64,000 bases of DNA from Ruegeria arenilitoris (GCF_013032855.1 NZ_WQDA01000002.1:682001-746000), one strand, 5' to 3'. Shown: positions 9,271 to 19,053, numbered from the stretch's first letter. Numbers and translations are program-made. Notes: generated from the letters alone by a model not told the origin.

Positions 9271-11997
9271 CTATTGGTCCAGAGCTTCCGGCCCCTGCGG
9301 CGAATGGCGCAGCTTGGCCCAGCGGTTCAGCCATGCCAGACCCGCCAGCGCCAGCCCCAAGGCCAGCAACGAAAACACACGGATCAGACCGCCCAGCCCC
9401 GAGATGTCGATCAGGAACACCTTGGCCACCGCCAGCCCGATCACCGCCAGCCCGGCCTTGCGCATCAGATTCGACCGACGCGCCAGCGACTGATAGAACA
9501 GCGCCGCGCCGATCACCAGCAGGACGAGCGTGTAAGTGTATAGCTCGGGCTGGGATACACCGTTGCCTTCAAACATCCCTGCCGCGCCCTGCCAGAAATG
9601 CCGGATGGTCAGGCCCAGCCACAAGGCGCCCAGCGCAATGGACACCCCCTGACAGGCCAGCCGCAACTGCGCCGACATCTTGGGGGTCCGCCACGCGGAC
9701 AGGCCGATGACGAGGGCCGGCAGCAGATAGGCAATGGCAAGCGTGTTCAAGACTGGAGGCCCCAGAACAGGATCTGCCCCAAAACGCAAAACAGGGTTGG
9801 CCACTGTCGCAGCCAGCGCCAGCCACAACAGGCCATGCGCGGCGAAGAATACGCCCAATGCGACCCGCGCCCAGTTCAGTCGCCCGCCCAGCGCAAAGCG
9901 CTGCACCTGCGCAAAGGCCAGCAGCAGCCAAATGGCCGACAGCAGGCCCAGCCCCCAATGGCTGTCGTCGGCACCGCCCTCGCCGAGCCCTTCCAACCAG
10001 CGCAGCAGCAGCAGAGACAAAAGAACGCCGCCCGTCGCCCAAGCCGCGCTGTCCAACATGATATTGGCGACCGGGCGGTCCAGGGGGCGCAGCATCCACC
10101 ATGCGGCAAGATAGCCTGCAACCGCAGCCCCATAGACCAGCGCCATTTCCGGAACCGGCGCGTGCAGCGCCCAGTCCAGACCCGGGTTCAGGATCAGCCG
10201 GAACGTGACGGTGACGACTCCGGCCCAGATGAACCAGCTCATCGGTGGCAGGTTGAACCGCCGGTCCAGCGCCGCCGCCGCGATGATCGTGACCACGAAA
10301 GCGATGGTCAGCGCCGCCGAGCTGAGCACGATCACGCAGCCGAAGGTCAGGCAGGACAAGGCCGACAGCGTGGCCAAAGCCGGACGCATCCGGGCCTCGC
10401 TGTCCACGCGCGCGAAGCGCTCGGCCAGTACCACCATCAGCGCCGCAAGCGCGACCGCATGCAGGGCCCAGGGGTAGGCTCCGATCACGCTGGCCGGGCG
10501 CCAGCCAAGCTCAAGCGCGATGGCCAGCGCCGGGGCGTACAGCGCGGCGGCACCGGCCCAGACCAGCGGGTACCGCCCACCCCGGAACGACCGCCATGCC
10601 GCCAGAAGAGAGATCACCGCGCCCAACGCAACCAGCCAGGTCACGGCCAACGGAAAAGCGGCCTCGGGCGTTTCGGAATAGGTCTGCCAGAACCCACGCG
10701 CCACCTCGCCACCGTCAAATCCATGCGTGAACACGAAACCACCCAGCCCCAGGGCAGGCAGCGCGGTCATGTCCTGTAGGGCCGGTGCGTCTTTGGCCCA
10801 GATCAGCAGGGCGAAAGTCAGGCCCGCCAGCAGGATCACAGCCAGCCAGAACTCACCGCTCGTATCCGCCCATTGCAGCGCCAGAATGGCCGAGCTTGCC
10901 AGAACCGCGCCAAAGGCCAGGCGCGTTGGAAATTCGGGCCACGGACCACTGGCTTTTCTGACTAGGAGTTCGCTGAACATCGCGCCGTCGTGATCGGGCC
11001 AGATCCGGCGCACGGGAATGGCAATGGCGATCACGGCAACGGCGGCCACGTAGACGAGGAAAGCCGGTTCCGTGATCGGCGAACCCGTCACCAGCAAAAG
11101 GCCCGCCAAATAGGCGCCCACCAGCGACAGCACCGACACCCAGGCCCAGCGCCGCACCGTGTCGATCCCAAGCCCCAGCCCGGTGATCACGAAGAAATAT
11201 CCGTACAGCCAAGACGGGTCAGCCGAATCGCCACCCACGACGAAAGGTGCAGCAAAGGCTCCGATCAACCCGATCGCCGCCAGCAGCGGGCCGTGGAACC
11301 AGCCCAGAACCAGCCCGACAAGAGCGATGGCGATCATGCCCGCCAAGGCCGCCTCGGGGCCGATCAGGTCATAGAGCTGGCGCGCCGCCAGAACGCCGCC
11401 AAACAGCGTGACCAGCCCCGCGCCGGAAAACACCGAAGGCAGATAGGCAGTCGCCGAGGACTCGTCATCGCCGTATCGGCGCCGGACGACCTCGCCGGCC
11501 ACGATCAGCAGCGCGCCGAAACCCAAGGCCGCCAACACGCGCGCGGTGGGCGGCAGCAACCCGTTTTCGACCCCGTATTGCACCAGAAAAATCCCCGCCA
11601 GCGCCAGCGACAGGGCGGATACGGCATAGAACCAGTTCTCGCGCAGCCACGCGCCCAGATCGTCGAACCGTTCGGCGCGGAACACAACCGCGGCCGGAGG
11701 CGAAGCACTCTCAGTAACAGTTGCCGATTCTTCAGCGTCAGGCCGTTGGTCCGGCGTCGGTGGGCTTTCCTGTTTCGGCGGGCCCCAAGGGGCCGGTCGC
11801 GGTTCAGGCGTCGGTGCTTCGATTGGCGCGGACTGCGTCTGTGGTGGCCGCTCCGCGTCCGGTTGCGGCCCGGCAACCAACCGACTCTCCAACTGCTCGA
11901 CCCGCCGCCGCAGACGGGCATGGCCGACCAGCAAGACGACAATAGATACCGGCATCGCCAAAACGACCAGGCCAACAAGAACAAGCAGAGATTCCAA
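9271..11997 (-). CDS. DUF2339 multi-pass membrane protein
   Basis: A large predicted inner-membrane protein of 908 residues, DUF2339 family. It begins with one hydrophobic helix and a short coiled region (HARLRRRVEQLESRL), then a proline-rich linker of about 80 residues, then more than twenty hydrophobic segments to the end. No catalytic motif is visible and the family function is unknown. The start is TTG at 11997: an excellent GGAGGTG lies 4-5 bases upstream on the minus strand and no in-frame ATG competes. The strong amphipathic/hydrophobic pattern explains the many open frames on the other strand. Confidence 0.85.
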   Translation of the reverse strand: MESLLVLVGLVVLAMPVSIVVLLVGHARLRRRVEQLESRLVAGPQPDAERPPQTQSAPIEAPTPEPRPAPWGPPKQESPPTPDQRPDAEESATVTESASPPAAVVFRAERFDDLGAWLRENWFYAVSALSLALAGIFLVQYGVENGLLPPTARVLAALGFGALLIVAGEVVRRRYGDDESSATAYLPSVFSGAGLVTLFGGVLAARQLYDLIGPEAALAGMIAIALVGLVLGWFHGPLLAAIGLIGAFAAPFVVGGDSADPSWLYGYFFVITGLGLGIDTVRRWAWVSVLSLVGAYLAGLLLVTGSPITEPAFLVYVAAVAVIAIAIPVRRIWPDHDGAMFSELLVRKASGPWPEFPTRLAFGAVLASSAILALQWADTSGEFWLAVILLAGLTFALLIWAKDAPALQDMTALPALGLGGFVFTHGFDGGEVARGFWQTYSETPEAAFPLAVTWLVALGAVISLLAAWRSFRGGRYPLVWAGAAALYAPALAIALELGWRPASVIGAYPWALHAVALAALMVVLAERFARVDSEARMRPALATLSALSCLTFGCVIVLSSAALTIAFVVTIIAAAALDRRFNLPPMSWFIWAGVVTVTFRLILNPGLDWALHAPVPEMALVYGAAVAGYLAAWWMLRPLDRPVANIMLDSAAWATGGVLLSLLLLRWLEGLGEGGADDSHWGLGLLSAIWLLLAFAQVQRFALGGRLNWARVALGVFFAAHGLLWLALAATVANPVLRFGADPVLGPPVLNTLAIAYLLPALVIGLSAWRTPKMSAQLRLACQGVSIALGALWLGLTIRHFWQGAAGMFEGNGVSQPELYTYTLVLLVIGAALFYQSLARRSNLMRKAGLAVIGLAVAKVFLIDISGLGGLIRVFSLLALGLALAGLAWLNRWAKLRHSPQGPEALDQ

Positions 11998-12104
11998 ACC
12001 GCACCTCCGGGCAACTCTGCATTACAGGCTATCCTGTGCAGGCGCGGTAAGACAGTCGGGAAATCCCGAATGGTTTCAGCCTGTTGCGATCTGACGCCAG
12101 TGAT

Positions 12105-12815
12105 CTAGGGATGGAACATGGACCCGACGAGATAGGCAATTGCCGCCGCCGCACCACCGATCGCCAGCGTCTCAAGCCCCGAGCGCCACCAGGGCGCCAG
12201 CGACCACCGGCTTTTCATCGCGCCGATGGCAAAGAACACGCCCAGTGTCATCAGGACCGAGGCTGGAAACGCGCCCTCGACACCCAACAGGAACGGCACG
12301 AGCGGAACCATGCCGGCCACGACAAAGGCCGCGAAGGTGGCCGCGGCGGCCTTGAGCGGATGCGGATCGACGCTGCCCAGCCCGTATTCGCCCTCGATCA
12401 TCAGGTTGATCCAGGTATCCTGATCGGCGGTGATCGCATCGGTTGCCTGTTCCAACACCCGGCCCGACAAGCCCTTGCGGGACAGGATCTCCAGCACCTC
12501 GCCGCGCTCGCCGTCGGGGTAGAGGCGGATGTGGCGCTCTTCGATGGCGCGGATCCGTCGGATATTGTCCAGCTCGGCCTTGGTCCCCGAGTAGTTGCCC
12601 GCCGCCATCGAGAACCCGTCGGCCAGCACGTTGGCCAGGCCCAAGGCCACGATGACGAAGGGCGACAGCCCGGCCCCGGCCACGCCCGCCACGATGGCCA
12701 GCGTGGTCACCGAACCGTCGATCCCGCCATAGACCACGTCACGCAGGAACCCGCGCCCGGGTGGGGCGTCGATCCGGTCTGCGATTTCCTGTTGGCTGTG
12801 GCCGTGATCCGCCAT
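12105..12815 (-). CDS. VIT1/CCC1-family divalent metal transporter
   Basis: A 236-residue membrane protein of the vacuolar iron transporter family, which moves Fe2+ or Mn2+ across membranes, usually as proton antiport. The opening motif RDVVYGGIDGSVTTLAIVAG at about 25-44 and LANVLADGFSMAAGNY are diagnostic of the family. A charged cytoplasmic helical region with many glutamates (about 80-130, including EERHIRLYP and EGEYGLG) matches the metal-binding domain of VIT1. Five hydrophobic segments are seen. GGGAGA precedes the ATG. Bacterial substrates are mostly untested, so iron/manganese is inferred from the family. Confidence 0.88.
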   Translation of the reverse strand: MADHGHSQQEIADRIDAPPGRGFLRDVVYGGIDGSVTTLAIVAGVAGAGLSPFVIVALGLANVLADGFSMAAGNYSGTKAELDNIRRIRAIEERHIRLYPDGERGEVLEILSRKGLSGRVLEQATDAITADQDTWINLMIEGEYGLGSVDPHPLKAAAATFAAFVVAGMVPLVPFLLGVEGAFPASVLMTLGVFFAIGAMKSRWSLAPWWRSGLETLAIGGAAAAIAYLVGSMFHP

Positions 12816-12875
12816 GGCTGGTCTCCCTTCCGGGAGATTGTGCCCTGCGCAGCGGCCCGTTGGCTTTGCGGCAGA

Positions 12876-13865
12876 TCAACCCTTGGAAAACAGCCCGCTC
12901 AGCGCGCGCGAGATCATGCCGCGGGTCGACGGCCTGTGGCGGTCTGAGAAGGGCAGCGGTCGGCAGACCTCCATCGCGGCCACGCCGACGCGGGCGCTGA
13001 GGGCGCCGTTGACCAGCCCTTCGCCAAAGCGGCGCGACAGCTTGCTGAGGACCGACCCGCCCAGAACCGGTTCGAGCAGGTCGTCACCCACGGCCACCGC
13101 GCCCGTGGCCACTAGGTGAACGAACACTGCTCGGGTCAATCGCCAGCCCCCCAGGAATCCGGCCCGCCCGCCATAGATTTCGGCAATCCGGCGGATCATC
13201 CGCAAAGAGGCCAGCAGCGCCGTCGCCACATCGGCCAGCGCCAACGGCACCAGCGCCGTCACCGTCGCGACCTGGCGCGCGGCGGCCTCGACCTCGCGGC
13301 TGGCGGCGGCGTCCAGCGGGGCCAGCAATTCGTCCTCGACCAGTCCTAGCAGCCCCGAGGCGTCGAACTGTTCCTCGATCCGGCCGCCCAGACGGCCGCG
13401 GCCCCAGCGCGTATCCTCGCGCCCGCGATAGAACGCGATCAGGCGCTGCGTCACGGCCCGGGCCTGCGCCAGATCGGCATCGGCCAGCGCTGCATCGGCA
13501 GCGCGGCGCATCCCGTCCACCCGCGACAGCCGGCCCAGCGCGGCCAGTTCGCGCAGCGCGATCAGCAGGGCCACCAGCACCAGCGCGCAGATCAGGCCGG
13601 TCACGATCCAGCCCAGCACGGGAACGCTGGCGATCAACGAGGCGGCAAAGTTCCATGCGGCGACAGAGACCGCCGCCCCCACGACGGCAACCGCCAGCCC
13701 CCAGAACCACCGGCCCAGAACCGACGGCTTGCGCGCGGCCAGCCGGGCCGCGGCCTGCATCGCCTGCCCCTGAGGTGGCGCGATATCCGGCACCGGCGCG
13801 GCCTTCGACACGTCGGCGGCAGGGGCATCCTCGTCAAGCTCGATCAGAACCGGACCCTTGGCCAT
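12876..13865 (-). CDS. YcjF-like DUF697/TIGR01620 membrane protein
   Basis: A 329-residue inner-membrane protein of the YcjF family (TIGR01620, DUF697). Two hydrophobic helices lie around residues 50-105, following a soluble N-terminal stretch, and a third hydrophobic region (LATGAVAVGDDLLEPVLGG) sits near the C-terminus, as in the family. YcjF is regularly encoded next to the YcjX P-loop protein, as here, with one acetyltransferase gene between them. In enterobacteria the pair belongs to the phage-shock/envelope stress neighbourhood; a similar role here is inference. Confidence 0.83.
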   Translation of the reverse strand: MAKGPVLIELDEDAPAADVSKAAPVPDIAPPQGQAMQAAARLAARKPSVLGRWFWGLAVAVVGAAVSVAAWNFAASLIASVPVLGWIVTGLICALVLVALLIALRELAALGRLSRVDGMRRAADAALADADLAQARAVTQRLIAFYRGREDTRWGRGRLGGRIEEQFDASGLLGLVEDELLAPLDAAASREVEAAARQVATVTALVPLALADVATALLASLRMIRRIAEIYGGRAGFLGGWRLTRAVFVHLVATGAVAVGDDLLEPVLGGSVLSKLSRRFGEGLVNGALSARVGVAAMEVCRPLPFSDRHRPSTRGMISRALSGLFSKG

Positions 13866-13868
13866 GCG

Positions 13869-14312
13869 TCACTCCTTTTTCCGCCAGACGAACCGAATGT
13901 CCGGCAGCTGTTCATCATTGTCGGCGCCTTCGCTGCGGGCCACTTCGACAAAGCCGTGCCGTTCGTAGAACCGGCACGCGCCCGTGTTGGCCTGAAACGC
14001 ATACAGCGCCAGTTCTCGGCGACCTGCCTTGGCGCTGTCCAGCAGTTCTGTGCCGATCCCCTGATTCCGCGCAGGGGGACTCAGGTACAGGCAATGAACC
14101 TCGGTTCCGTCCATGGCCAAAAAGCCTGCGACCTTGCCGCCCTGTTCGGCAACCGTGACCCATCCTTTGTCGATCATCTGCCCACAAAAAGCGATGGCTT
14201 CAGCCCCCGAATGCAGCTCGGGCATCCAGTCGTTTTCGCGTGCAAAGCCGTGCAGGATCTCTCCGACCGCCCCAGCGTCGAGGCTGCGCGCGGGCCTGAG
14301 GGTGACGGTCAC
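13869..14312 (-). CDS. GNAT-family N-acetyltransferase
   Basis: A 147-residue GNAT acyltransferase. The acetyl-CoA binding signature appears as LSPPARNQGIGTELL (about 77-91), and the C-terminal FYERHGFVEV is the usual last beta-helix element. The substrate cannot be read from the sequence. Its ATG overlaps the YcjX stop by four bases (ATGA) and it ends three bases before the YcjF start, so it is translated from the same mRNA as the YcjX and YcjF homologues. Confidence 0.85.
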   Translation of the reverse strand: MTVTLRPARSLDAGAVGEILHGFARENDWMPELHSGAEAIAFCGQMIDKGWVTVAEQGGKVAGFLAMDGTEVHCLYLSPPARNQGIGTELLDSAKAGRRELALYAFQANTGACRFYERHGFVEVARSEGADNDEQLPDIRFVWRKKE

Positions 14313-15736
14313 AGCCGGTCTCCGATCAGAAACTGCGCGGCGCGGTCCAGCCGGATATGCGGCGGGCCGTCACCGGGGCGCAGCGAAAGATGCGCCGGGG
14401 CAAAGGTCATGAACCCGTACTCCTCGCCCAGCCAGGTGTCGGCCCCCTTACGCGCAGGATTAAGCAGATGGGCGGGGTCTTCGGGCAGCTCTCCGGGGTA
14501 GAAGGCCGCCTGTTTTCCATTCTCCAAACTACCGCGCACGCAGGGCAGTTCGACGCCGTTGTGATTGCGGATCTCTTCGGTCGTCACGCGCAGCGCGGCG
14601 ATGGACATGGCGGCGGTTTCGGCCCCGGCGAACCTGGCGCGGTCGCGCGCCTCGCGGGTCAGGGCCTCCATGATCGCGGTCAGGCGCGGGTGCTGCAGGT
14701 GGTGCAGGTGATCGGCCTTGTTGGCCGCGAACAGGATGCGTTCGACCCGCTTGCCCAGCAACATCTGGCTGAGCCACGCATTGCGGCCGGGCCGGAAGGC
14801 CGACAGGATGTCGCCCATGGCGCGGCGCATGTCCTCGACCGCCTGCGGACCCTTGTGAATCGCGCCCAGCGCATCCACCAGCACCACCTGCCGGTCGATC
14901 CGGGCGAAATGATCCCGGAAAAAGGGCTTCACCACCTGCGATTTGTAGGCCTCGAACCGGCGCTCCATCTCGCGGTGCAGGCTGCGGCGGCGCGCGGCGC
15001 TCTCGACCGGCAACGGCGCAAAGGTCAGCACCGGCGACCCGGCCAGATCGCCCGGCAGCAGGAACCGGCCCGGCGTGCAGTCATAAAACCCCGCATCCCG
15101 CGCGGCAGTCAGATAGTCGGCAAAGCCCCGCGCCAGGGCCTGCGCGGTGGGTTCATCATGGGGGTCGGCCGGATCAACGGATTTGATCTGGGCCAGGAAA
15201 TCGGCCGCGGCCGGACGCTGCGCGATCCGCTCCAACGTTTCGCGCGACCAGTCGTCATAGTTTTTTTCGAGCAGTGCCAGATCCAGCAGCCATTCGCCGG
15301 GATAGTCGACGATGTCCAGATGCACGGTGCGTGGCCCCTGCAGGCCAGCCAGCAGCCCGGCAGGGCGGACCTTGAACGACAGGCGCAGCTCGGACACGGC
15401 GCGGGTGCTGTCGGGCCAATGGGGCTGAGGCCCGGTCAGTGCCGACAGGTGCGATTCATAATCGAACCGGGGCACTGTGTCGTCGGGCTGCGGCTGCAGG
15501 TAGGCGGCGTTGATGCGCCCCTCCTGTTGGGCGACCAGGCCGGGCATCCGCCCCCGGTCCAGCAGGTTGGCCACCAGCGACGTGATGAACACCGTCTTGC
15601 CCGACCGCGCAAGACCGGTGACGCCCAGCCGCACGACCGGTTCGAAAAACGTCTCGGATACGCGGTCGCCGACGGATTCGACGCCGCGCACAAGACTGTC
15701 TGCCAGTGATGAGATGACCAAACCGCCGCCCCGCAT
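14309..15736 (-). CDS. YcjX-like P-loop protein (DUF463)
   Basis: A 475-residue P-loop NTPase-like protein of the YcjX (DUF463) family. The Walker A is GLARSGKTVF at about 41-50, followed by LVANLLDRGRMPGL, and DIVDYPGEWLLD forms a Walker-B-like element. Later NKADHLHHLQHPRL resembles the NKxD specificity motif of GTPases. I chose the ATG at 15736 (MRGGGLVISSLADSLVRG); an in-frame extension to 15985 would run through truA and has no family similarity. It heads the ycjX-GNAT-ycjF operon and is divergent from truA. Confidence 0.85.
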   Translation of the reverse strand: MRGGGLVISSLADSLVRGVESVGDRVSETFFEPVVRLGVTGLARSGKTVFITSLVANLLDRGRMPGLVAQQEGRINAAYLQPQPDDTVPRFDYESHLSALTGPQPHWPDSTRAVSELRLSFKVRPAGLLAGLQGPRTVHLDIVDYPGEWLLDLALLEKNYDDWSRETLERIAQRPAAADFLAQIKSVDPADPHDEPTAQALARGFADYLTAARDAGFYDCTPGRFLLPGDLAGSPVLTFAPLPVESAARRRSLHREMERRFEAYKSQVVKPFFRDHFARIDRQVVLVDALGAIHKGPQAVEDMRRAMGDILSAFRPGRNAWLSQMLLGKRVERILFAANKADHLHHLQHPRLTAIMEALTREARDRARFAGAETAAMSIAALRVTTEEIRNHNGVELPCVRGSLENGKQAAFYPGELPEDPAHLLNPARKGADTWLGEEYGFMTFAPAHLSLRPGDGPPHIRLDRAAQFLIGDRL

Positions 15737-15833
15737 TTCTTGTTTGTCCCAAGATAGGTAGCCGCTGCCCCGGTTGCCAGCGCTTTTGCCGCCTGCCCTT
15801 GCCCGGGCGCCTCCGGCAGGGTACCAGCAGCCC

Positions 15834-16601
15834 ATGCCCAGATACGCGTTGAAAGTCGAATACCAAGGTGAGCCGTTTGCCGGATGGCAGCGGCAGAAGG
15901 ATCTGCCCTCGGTCCAGGGCGCCATCGAGGCGGCGTTGTCGAAACTACAGCCCGGGTCACACACGATCGCGGCCGCCGGGCGCACGGATGCGGGCGTTCA
16001 CGCGCTGGGGCAAGTGGCCCATTGCGACCTGGAAAAGGATTGGGACCCGTTCCGCCTGTCCGAGGCGCTGAACTATCACCTCAAGCCGTTGCCGGTGGCG
16101 ATTCTCAAGGCCGCGCGGGTGGCGGATGACTGGCATGCGCGGTTCTCGGCCATCGAGCGGCAGTACCTGTTCCGCATACTGATCCGCCGTGCGCCCGCGA
16201 CCCATGACAAGGGCCAGGTCTGGCAGATCGGGCATCCGCTGGATGTCGCCGCGATGCAAGCTGGGGCCGACATGTTGATCGGGCGGCACGATTTCACCAC
16301 CTTCCGGTCCTCGATCTGCCAGGCGGCCAGCCCAGTCAAGACGCTGGACGAGCTGCGCGTCGAACAGGTTCCGGGCTTTTCCGGCCCCGAGGTGCATTTC
16401 CACGTCCGCGCCCGGTCCTTCCTGCACAACCAGGTGCGCAGTTTCGTCGGCACGCTCGAACGGGTCGGCGCGGGCGCCTGGACACCGCAGGACGTGCGCG
16501 ATGCGCTCGAGGCCGCCGACCGCGCGGCCTGCGGGCCGGTCTGCCCTCCGCAAGGTTTGTACCTGGCGCGGGTGGGCTACCCCGATCCTGTTTTCGACTG
16601 A
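15834..16601 (+). CDS. truA: tRNA pseudouridine synthase A
   Basis: TruA makes pseudouridine at positions 38-40 of tRNA anticodon stems. The 255-residue protein has the catalytic D52 in [11 protein letters not shown] and the N-terminal [15 protein letters not shown] typical of the family. The start is the ATG at 15834 ([10 protein letters not shown]), because a further in-frame upstream ATG at 15774 adds a non-conserved proline-rich stretch. It is convergent with the NicO gene: the two stop codons share the 8-bp palindrome TGACGTCA (16599-16606). Confidence 0.95.
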   Translation: MPRYALKVEYQGEPFAGWQRQKDLPSVQGAIEAALSKLQPGSHTIAAAGRTDAGVHALGQVAHCDLEKDWDPFRLSEALNYHLKPLPVAILKAARVADDWHARFSAIERQYLFRILIRRAPATHDKGQVWQIGHPLDVAAMQAGADMLIGRHDFTTFRSSICQAASPVKTLDELRVEQVPGFSGPEVHFHVRARSFLHNQVRSFVGTLERVGAGAWTPQDVRDALEAADRAACGPVCPPQGLYLARVGYPDPVFD

Positions 16602-16603
16602 CG

Positions 16604-17536
16604 TCAGAGCGCGCGCAGCAGCAATCCACCGGCGATCACCGCGATCAGCAGCCCGGCCACCAGTTCGATCGTGGGCGCCAGCACGGCCGCGAACCGCGTA
16701 GCCGAGGCCGAGGCCAAGAGCCCTCCCCGCAACCCGAACGACGTCCAGCCAACCAGGGTGGTGACGGTCGCGGTGCCCAGCGCCATGGCAAAGGCCCCGG
16801 CGATACCGACCATCGCGATGCCCATCTGCCAGGTCAGGATCAGCACGAACAAAGCTCCGGTACACGGTCGCGCGGCGATGCCGGCGATCAGGATCAGCGC
16901 CTCGCGCAGGCTGCCGACCTGGGCCACCTCTTCCGCGGTGGGGCCGTGACGATGCCCGCAATCGGAACAGACCTCACCGTCGTGGTGGTGATGCCCGTGA
17001 TCATGATGATGGTGATGGTCATGCGGGGCACTGTCCGCACGACCGCGCCGGGCGAAACTGCGCAGCGACCGCAGAACCAGCCACAGCCCGATGGCCGCGA
17101 TCGCGCCATAGCTGACCGGGGCCATGATCTGCTCGGTGGCGCCGACCAGGCTTTGCCGCGACATCTGGAACACCAGAACGCCTGCATAAACCAGAACGAT
17201 GGCCGTCACGGCCTGCCCCAGCGAGGAAAGCACGCTGATCGCCGACAGGCGCAGAAATGCGACATTGCGGCCCAGCCCGTACCCTCCGATCAGCACCTTA
17301 CCATGCCCCGGCCCCACCGCATGGAAGAACCCATAGGCAAAACAGACGGCCAGCAGCGTGGCCACGGCCTCGGGCTGTTCGGCCCGCGCGGCCCGAAGGG
17401 CTCGGGCGATCTGGTTCTGAAATTCCCGCTGCTCGCCCGCAGCCCAGGACGCTAGGCTGTCAAAACCTCCGCTGCCCCAGAACCACAGCAGCAGCGCAAT
17501 CGCCAGACCAACCGGCAGGATCAGGTAGCGGGACAT
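16604..17536 (-). CDS. NicO-family nickel/cobalt efflux membrane protein
   Basis: A 310-residue membrane protein of the NicO/RcnA family, which exports or handles Ni2+/Co2+. Six hydrophobic segments are visible. A cytoplasmic loop near residues 170-205 is very rich in histidine (HDHHHHHDHGHHHHDGE) and is followed by CSDCGH, a likely metal-sensing or binding loop. The motif HAVGPGHGKVLIGGYGLG is diagnostic for the family. It overlaps the preceding DUF1007 gene by 16 bases, and such NicO/DUF1007 pairs are common. Metal specificity is not decidable from sequence; zinc is also possible. Confidence 0.86.
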   Translation of the reverse strand: MSRYLILPVGLAIALLLWFWGSGGFDSLASWAAGEQREFQNQIARALRAARAEQPEAVATLLAVCFAYGFFHAVGPGHGKVLIGGYGLGRNVAFLRLSAISVLSSLGQAVTAIVLVYAGVLVFQMSRQSLVGATEQIMAPVSYGAIAAIGLWLVLRSLRSFARRGRADSAPHDHHHHHDHGHHHHDGEVCSDCGHRHGPTAEEVAQVGSLREALILIAGIAARPCTGALFVLILTWQMGIAMVGIAGAFAMALGTATVTTLVGWTSFGLRGGLLASASATRFAAVLAPTIELVAGLLIAVIAGGLLLRAL

Positions 17537-18168
17537 GAAACGCGGATCTCGGTGGCAAAACGTTCACCGACCAGGGGGATGTCGTTCTCCTCGAGGTCAT
17601 AGTCGGCGTCCAGGGTCAGCAGAAAGGCCTGCATCTGGGCCAGCTCGCCGTCGATATCCGGCTCGAACCTGTCGATCCGGCAGGTGTCAGGCCCGGAAAC
17701 AGTGACCGGGCGCGTCACCTCGTAGGCGGTATAGAATGTCTCGTCATAGGGTTTGGCAGACAGCGCAAGGGCGGGTACTGGCTCGCCCTCGACCTTGCGC
17801 AGATGGGTGGTCACGATGCGGCCATCCTCGGTCGTGGCGCGCGGTTCCAGCGGGCCGGACAAGACAACCGGCTGATCGGAGGCCACGATGACCAGATCGC
17901 CGTTGTATCCTTCGACCCACTGCGCGTCGAAACCGGCGAGGCGCTGCTCCTCCGCCTCGGACAACACGCCGTCGCCGTCCTGATCCAACCTCATGTCTTC
18001 AAGCACCAGCAGCGAGTAGAACTCGTCATAGGCCCAAGTGACGCGGACATGCGTCAGGTTGCCCGACGCGTCCACGATGAATTCCAACCCGGTGTCGATG
18101 AAGACATGCGGGTGCGCCACCGCGGAAAACGGCAGGCAACAGGCGAGCAAGGTGGGTATCCAACGCAT
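17521..18168 (-). CDS. DUF1007 periplasmic protein, NicO partner
   Basis: A 215-residue exported protein of the DUF1007 family. The start MRWIPTLLACCLPFSAVAHPHVF gives a classic signal peptide with cleavage before HPHVF, leaving a histidine pair at the mature N-terminus that could bind a metal. An EF-hand-like segment, DQDGDGVLSEAEEQ, occurs about one third in. The 3' end overlaps the NicO start by 16 bases, so both act together, probably in periplasmic metal delivery or export. I chose ATG 18168 over upstream starts because of the signal peptide. Confidence 0.82.
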   Translation of the reverse strand: MRWIPTLLACCLPFSAVAHPHVFIDTGLEFIVDASGNLTHVRVTWAYDEFYSLLVLEDMRLDQDGDGVLSEAEEQRLAGFDAQWVEGYNGDLVIVASDQPVVLSGPLEPRATTEDGRIVTTHLRKVEGEPVPALALSAKPYDETFYTAYEVTRPVTVSGPDTCRIDRFEPDIDGELAQMQAFLLTLDADYDLEENDIPLVGERFATEIRVSCPAT

Positions 18169-18236
18169 GAACGCGAAGATAGGGTGCCCGACCGGCGCTG
18201 GCAACGCGGTTCGGCGGTAAGCACGGATTTTGCCGC

Positions 18237-19052
18237 TCATTTCGGCGGAAACAGGACCAGCGTCTGCAGCGCCGTGCCGATCGGGCCTTGGGTATCGTAC
18301 AGAACCGACTGCGACATCCCGATGCCGCTGGGCTGCCAGTGTGACACGGACTCCGAGGCGAGCCAGTCGGACATCGGCTCGCGGTGGACCTGCACCGTCA
18401 GGTCGGTGTTCATGAACCCCATTTCCGAGGTCGGCGCATTCCACGAAATTCCGTTGCCGCAATCGGCCAGCGGGCACAGCGACTGGATCGGTGAGGGGGT
18501 TTCACCCTCGAGCAGAGGCGGGGTGCGCATCCAGATGGTTTTCGGCCCCGCCCCCTGGTTGCCGCCCCTGGGATAGGCCACCTCGGAATGATGGGCAAAG
18601 CCGGGCAGGTCATGCCGCATTTCGCCGATGGGAAACGGGCCGTCTTCGATCTGCGACAGGTCGGGGCCTTGGATCGCCACATTCGGCACCGGCCCCAGAT
18701 CCCGGCGCGCCAGATGCATCGTGGTGGCGGTCGCGCACAGCGTATCGTCCAGGTCATGCACCGTGACGCGCGTGGTGGCCAGCGTCTTGGTGTGGCGCAC
18801 GGTCTCGGCGGCCACGCGAAGACCGGACAGAGGCAGCGGGCGCAGCAGATCGACGGTCAGGCGGGTCAGCATCTTGTCGGGGCCGACCTCGATCTCGGCC
18901 GCGCGCACGATCAGGCCCGCAACCGGGCCGGCATGACAGTGGTCAGCCGACCACGGCCCGCGCGCCGGGTCATTGCCGACAAAGGCCCCATCGGGCGCGA
19001 CCCGGAAATAGGCGGTCTCACCCACCACTGGCCGCATAGCCGCGTCCTGCAT
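18237..19052 (-). CDS. Acyl-CoA thioesterase-like (double hotdog) protein
   Basis: A 271-residue protein of the TesB-like double hotdog thioesterase type, predicted to hydrolyse acyl-CoA esters. The N-terminal half has GPWSADHCHAGPVAGLIVRA, the position where these proteins hold the substrate-binding loop, and the C-terminal half has WNAPTSEMGFMNTDLTVQ and WLASESVSHWQPSGIG, matching the second hotdog. The catalytic aspartate of TesB is replaced or displaced, so the exact activity is uncertain. It starts one base after the acyl-CoA dehydrogenase stop and is in the same operon. Confidence 0.72.
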   Translation of the reverse strand: MQDAAMRPVVGETAYFRVAPDGAFVGNDPARGPWSADHCHAGPVAGLIVRAAEIEVGPDKMLTRLTVDLLRPLPLSGLRVAAETVRHTKTLATTRVTVHDLDDTLCATATTMHLARRDLGPVPNVAIQGPDLSQIEDGPFPIGEMRHDLPGFAHHSEVAYPRGGNQGAGPKTIWMRTPPLLEGETPSPIQSLCPLADCGNGISWNAPTSEMGFMNTDLTVQVHREPMSDWLASESVSHWQPSGIGMSQSVLYDTQGPIGTALQTLVLFPPK

Positions 19053-19053
19053 G

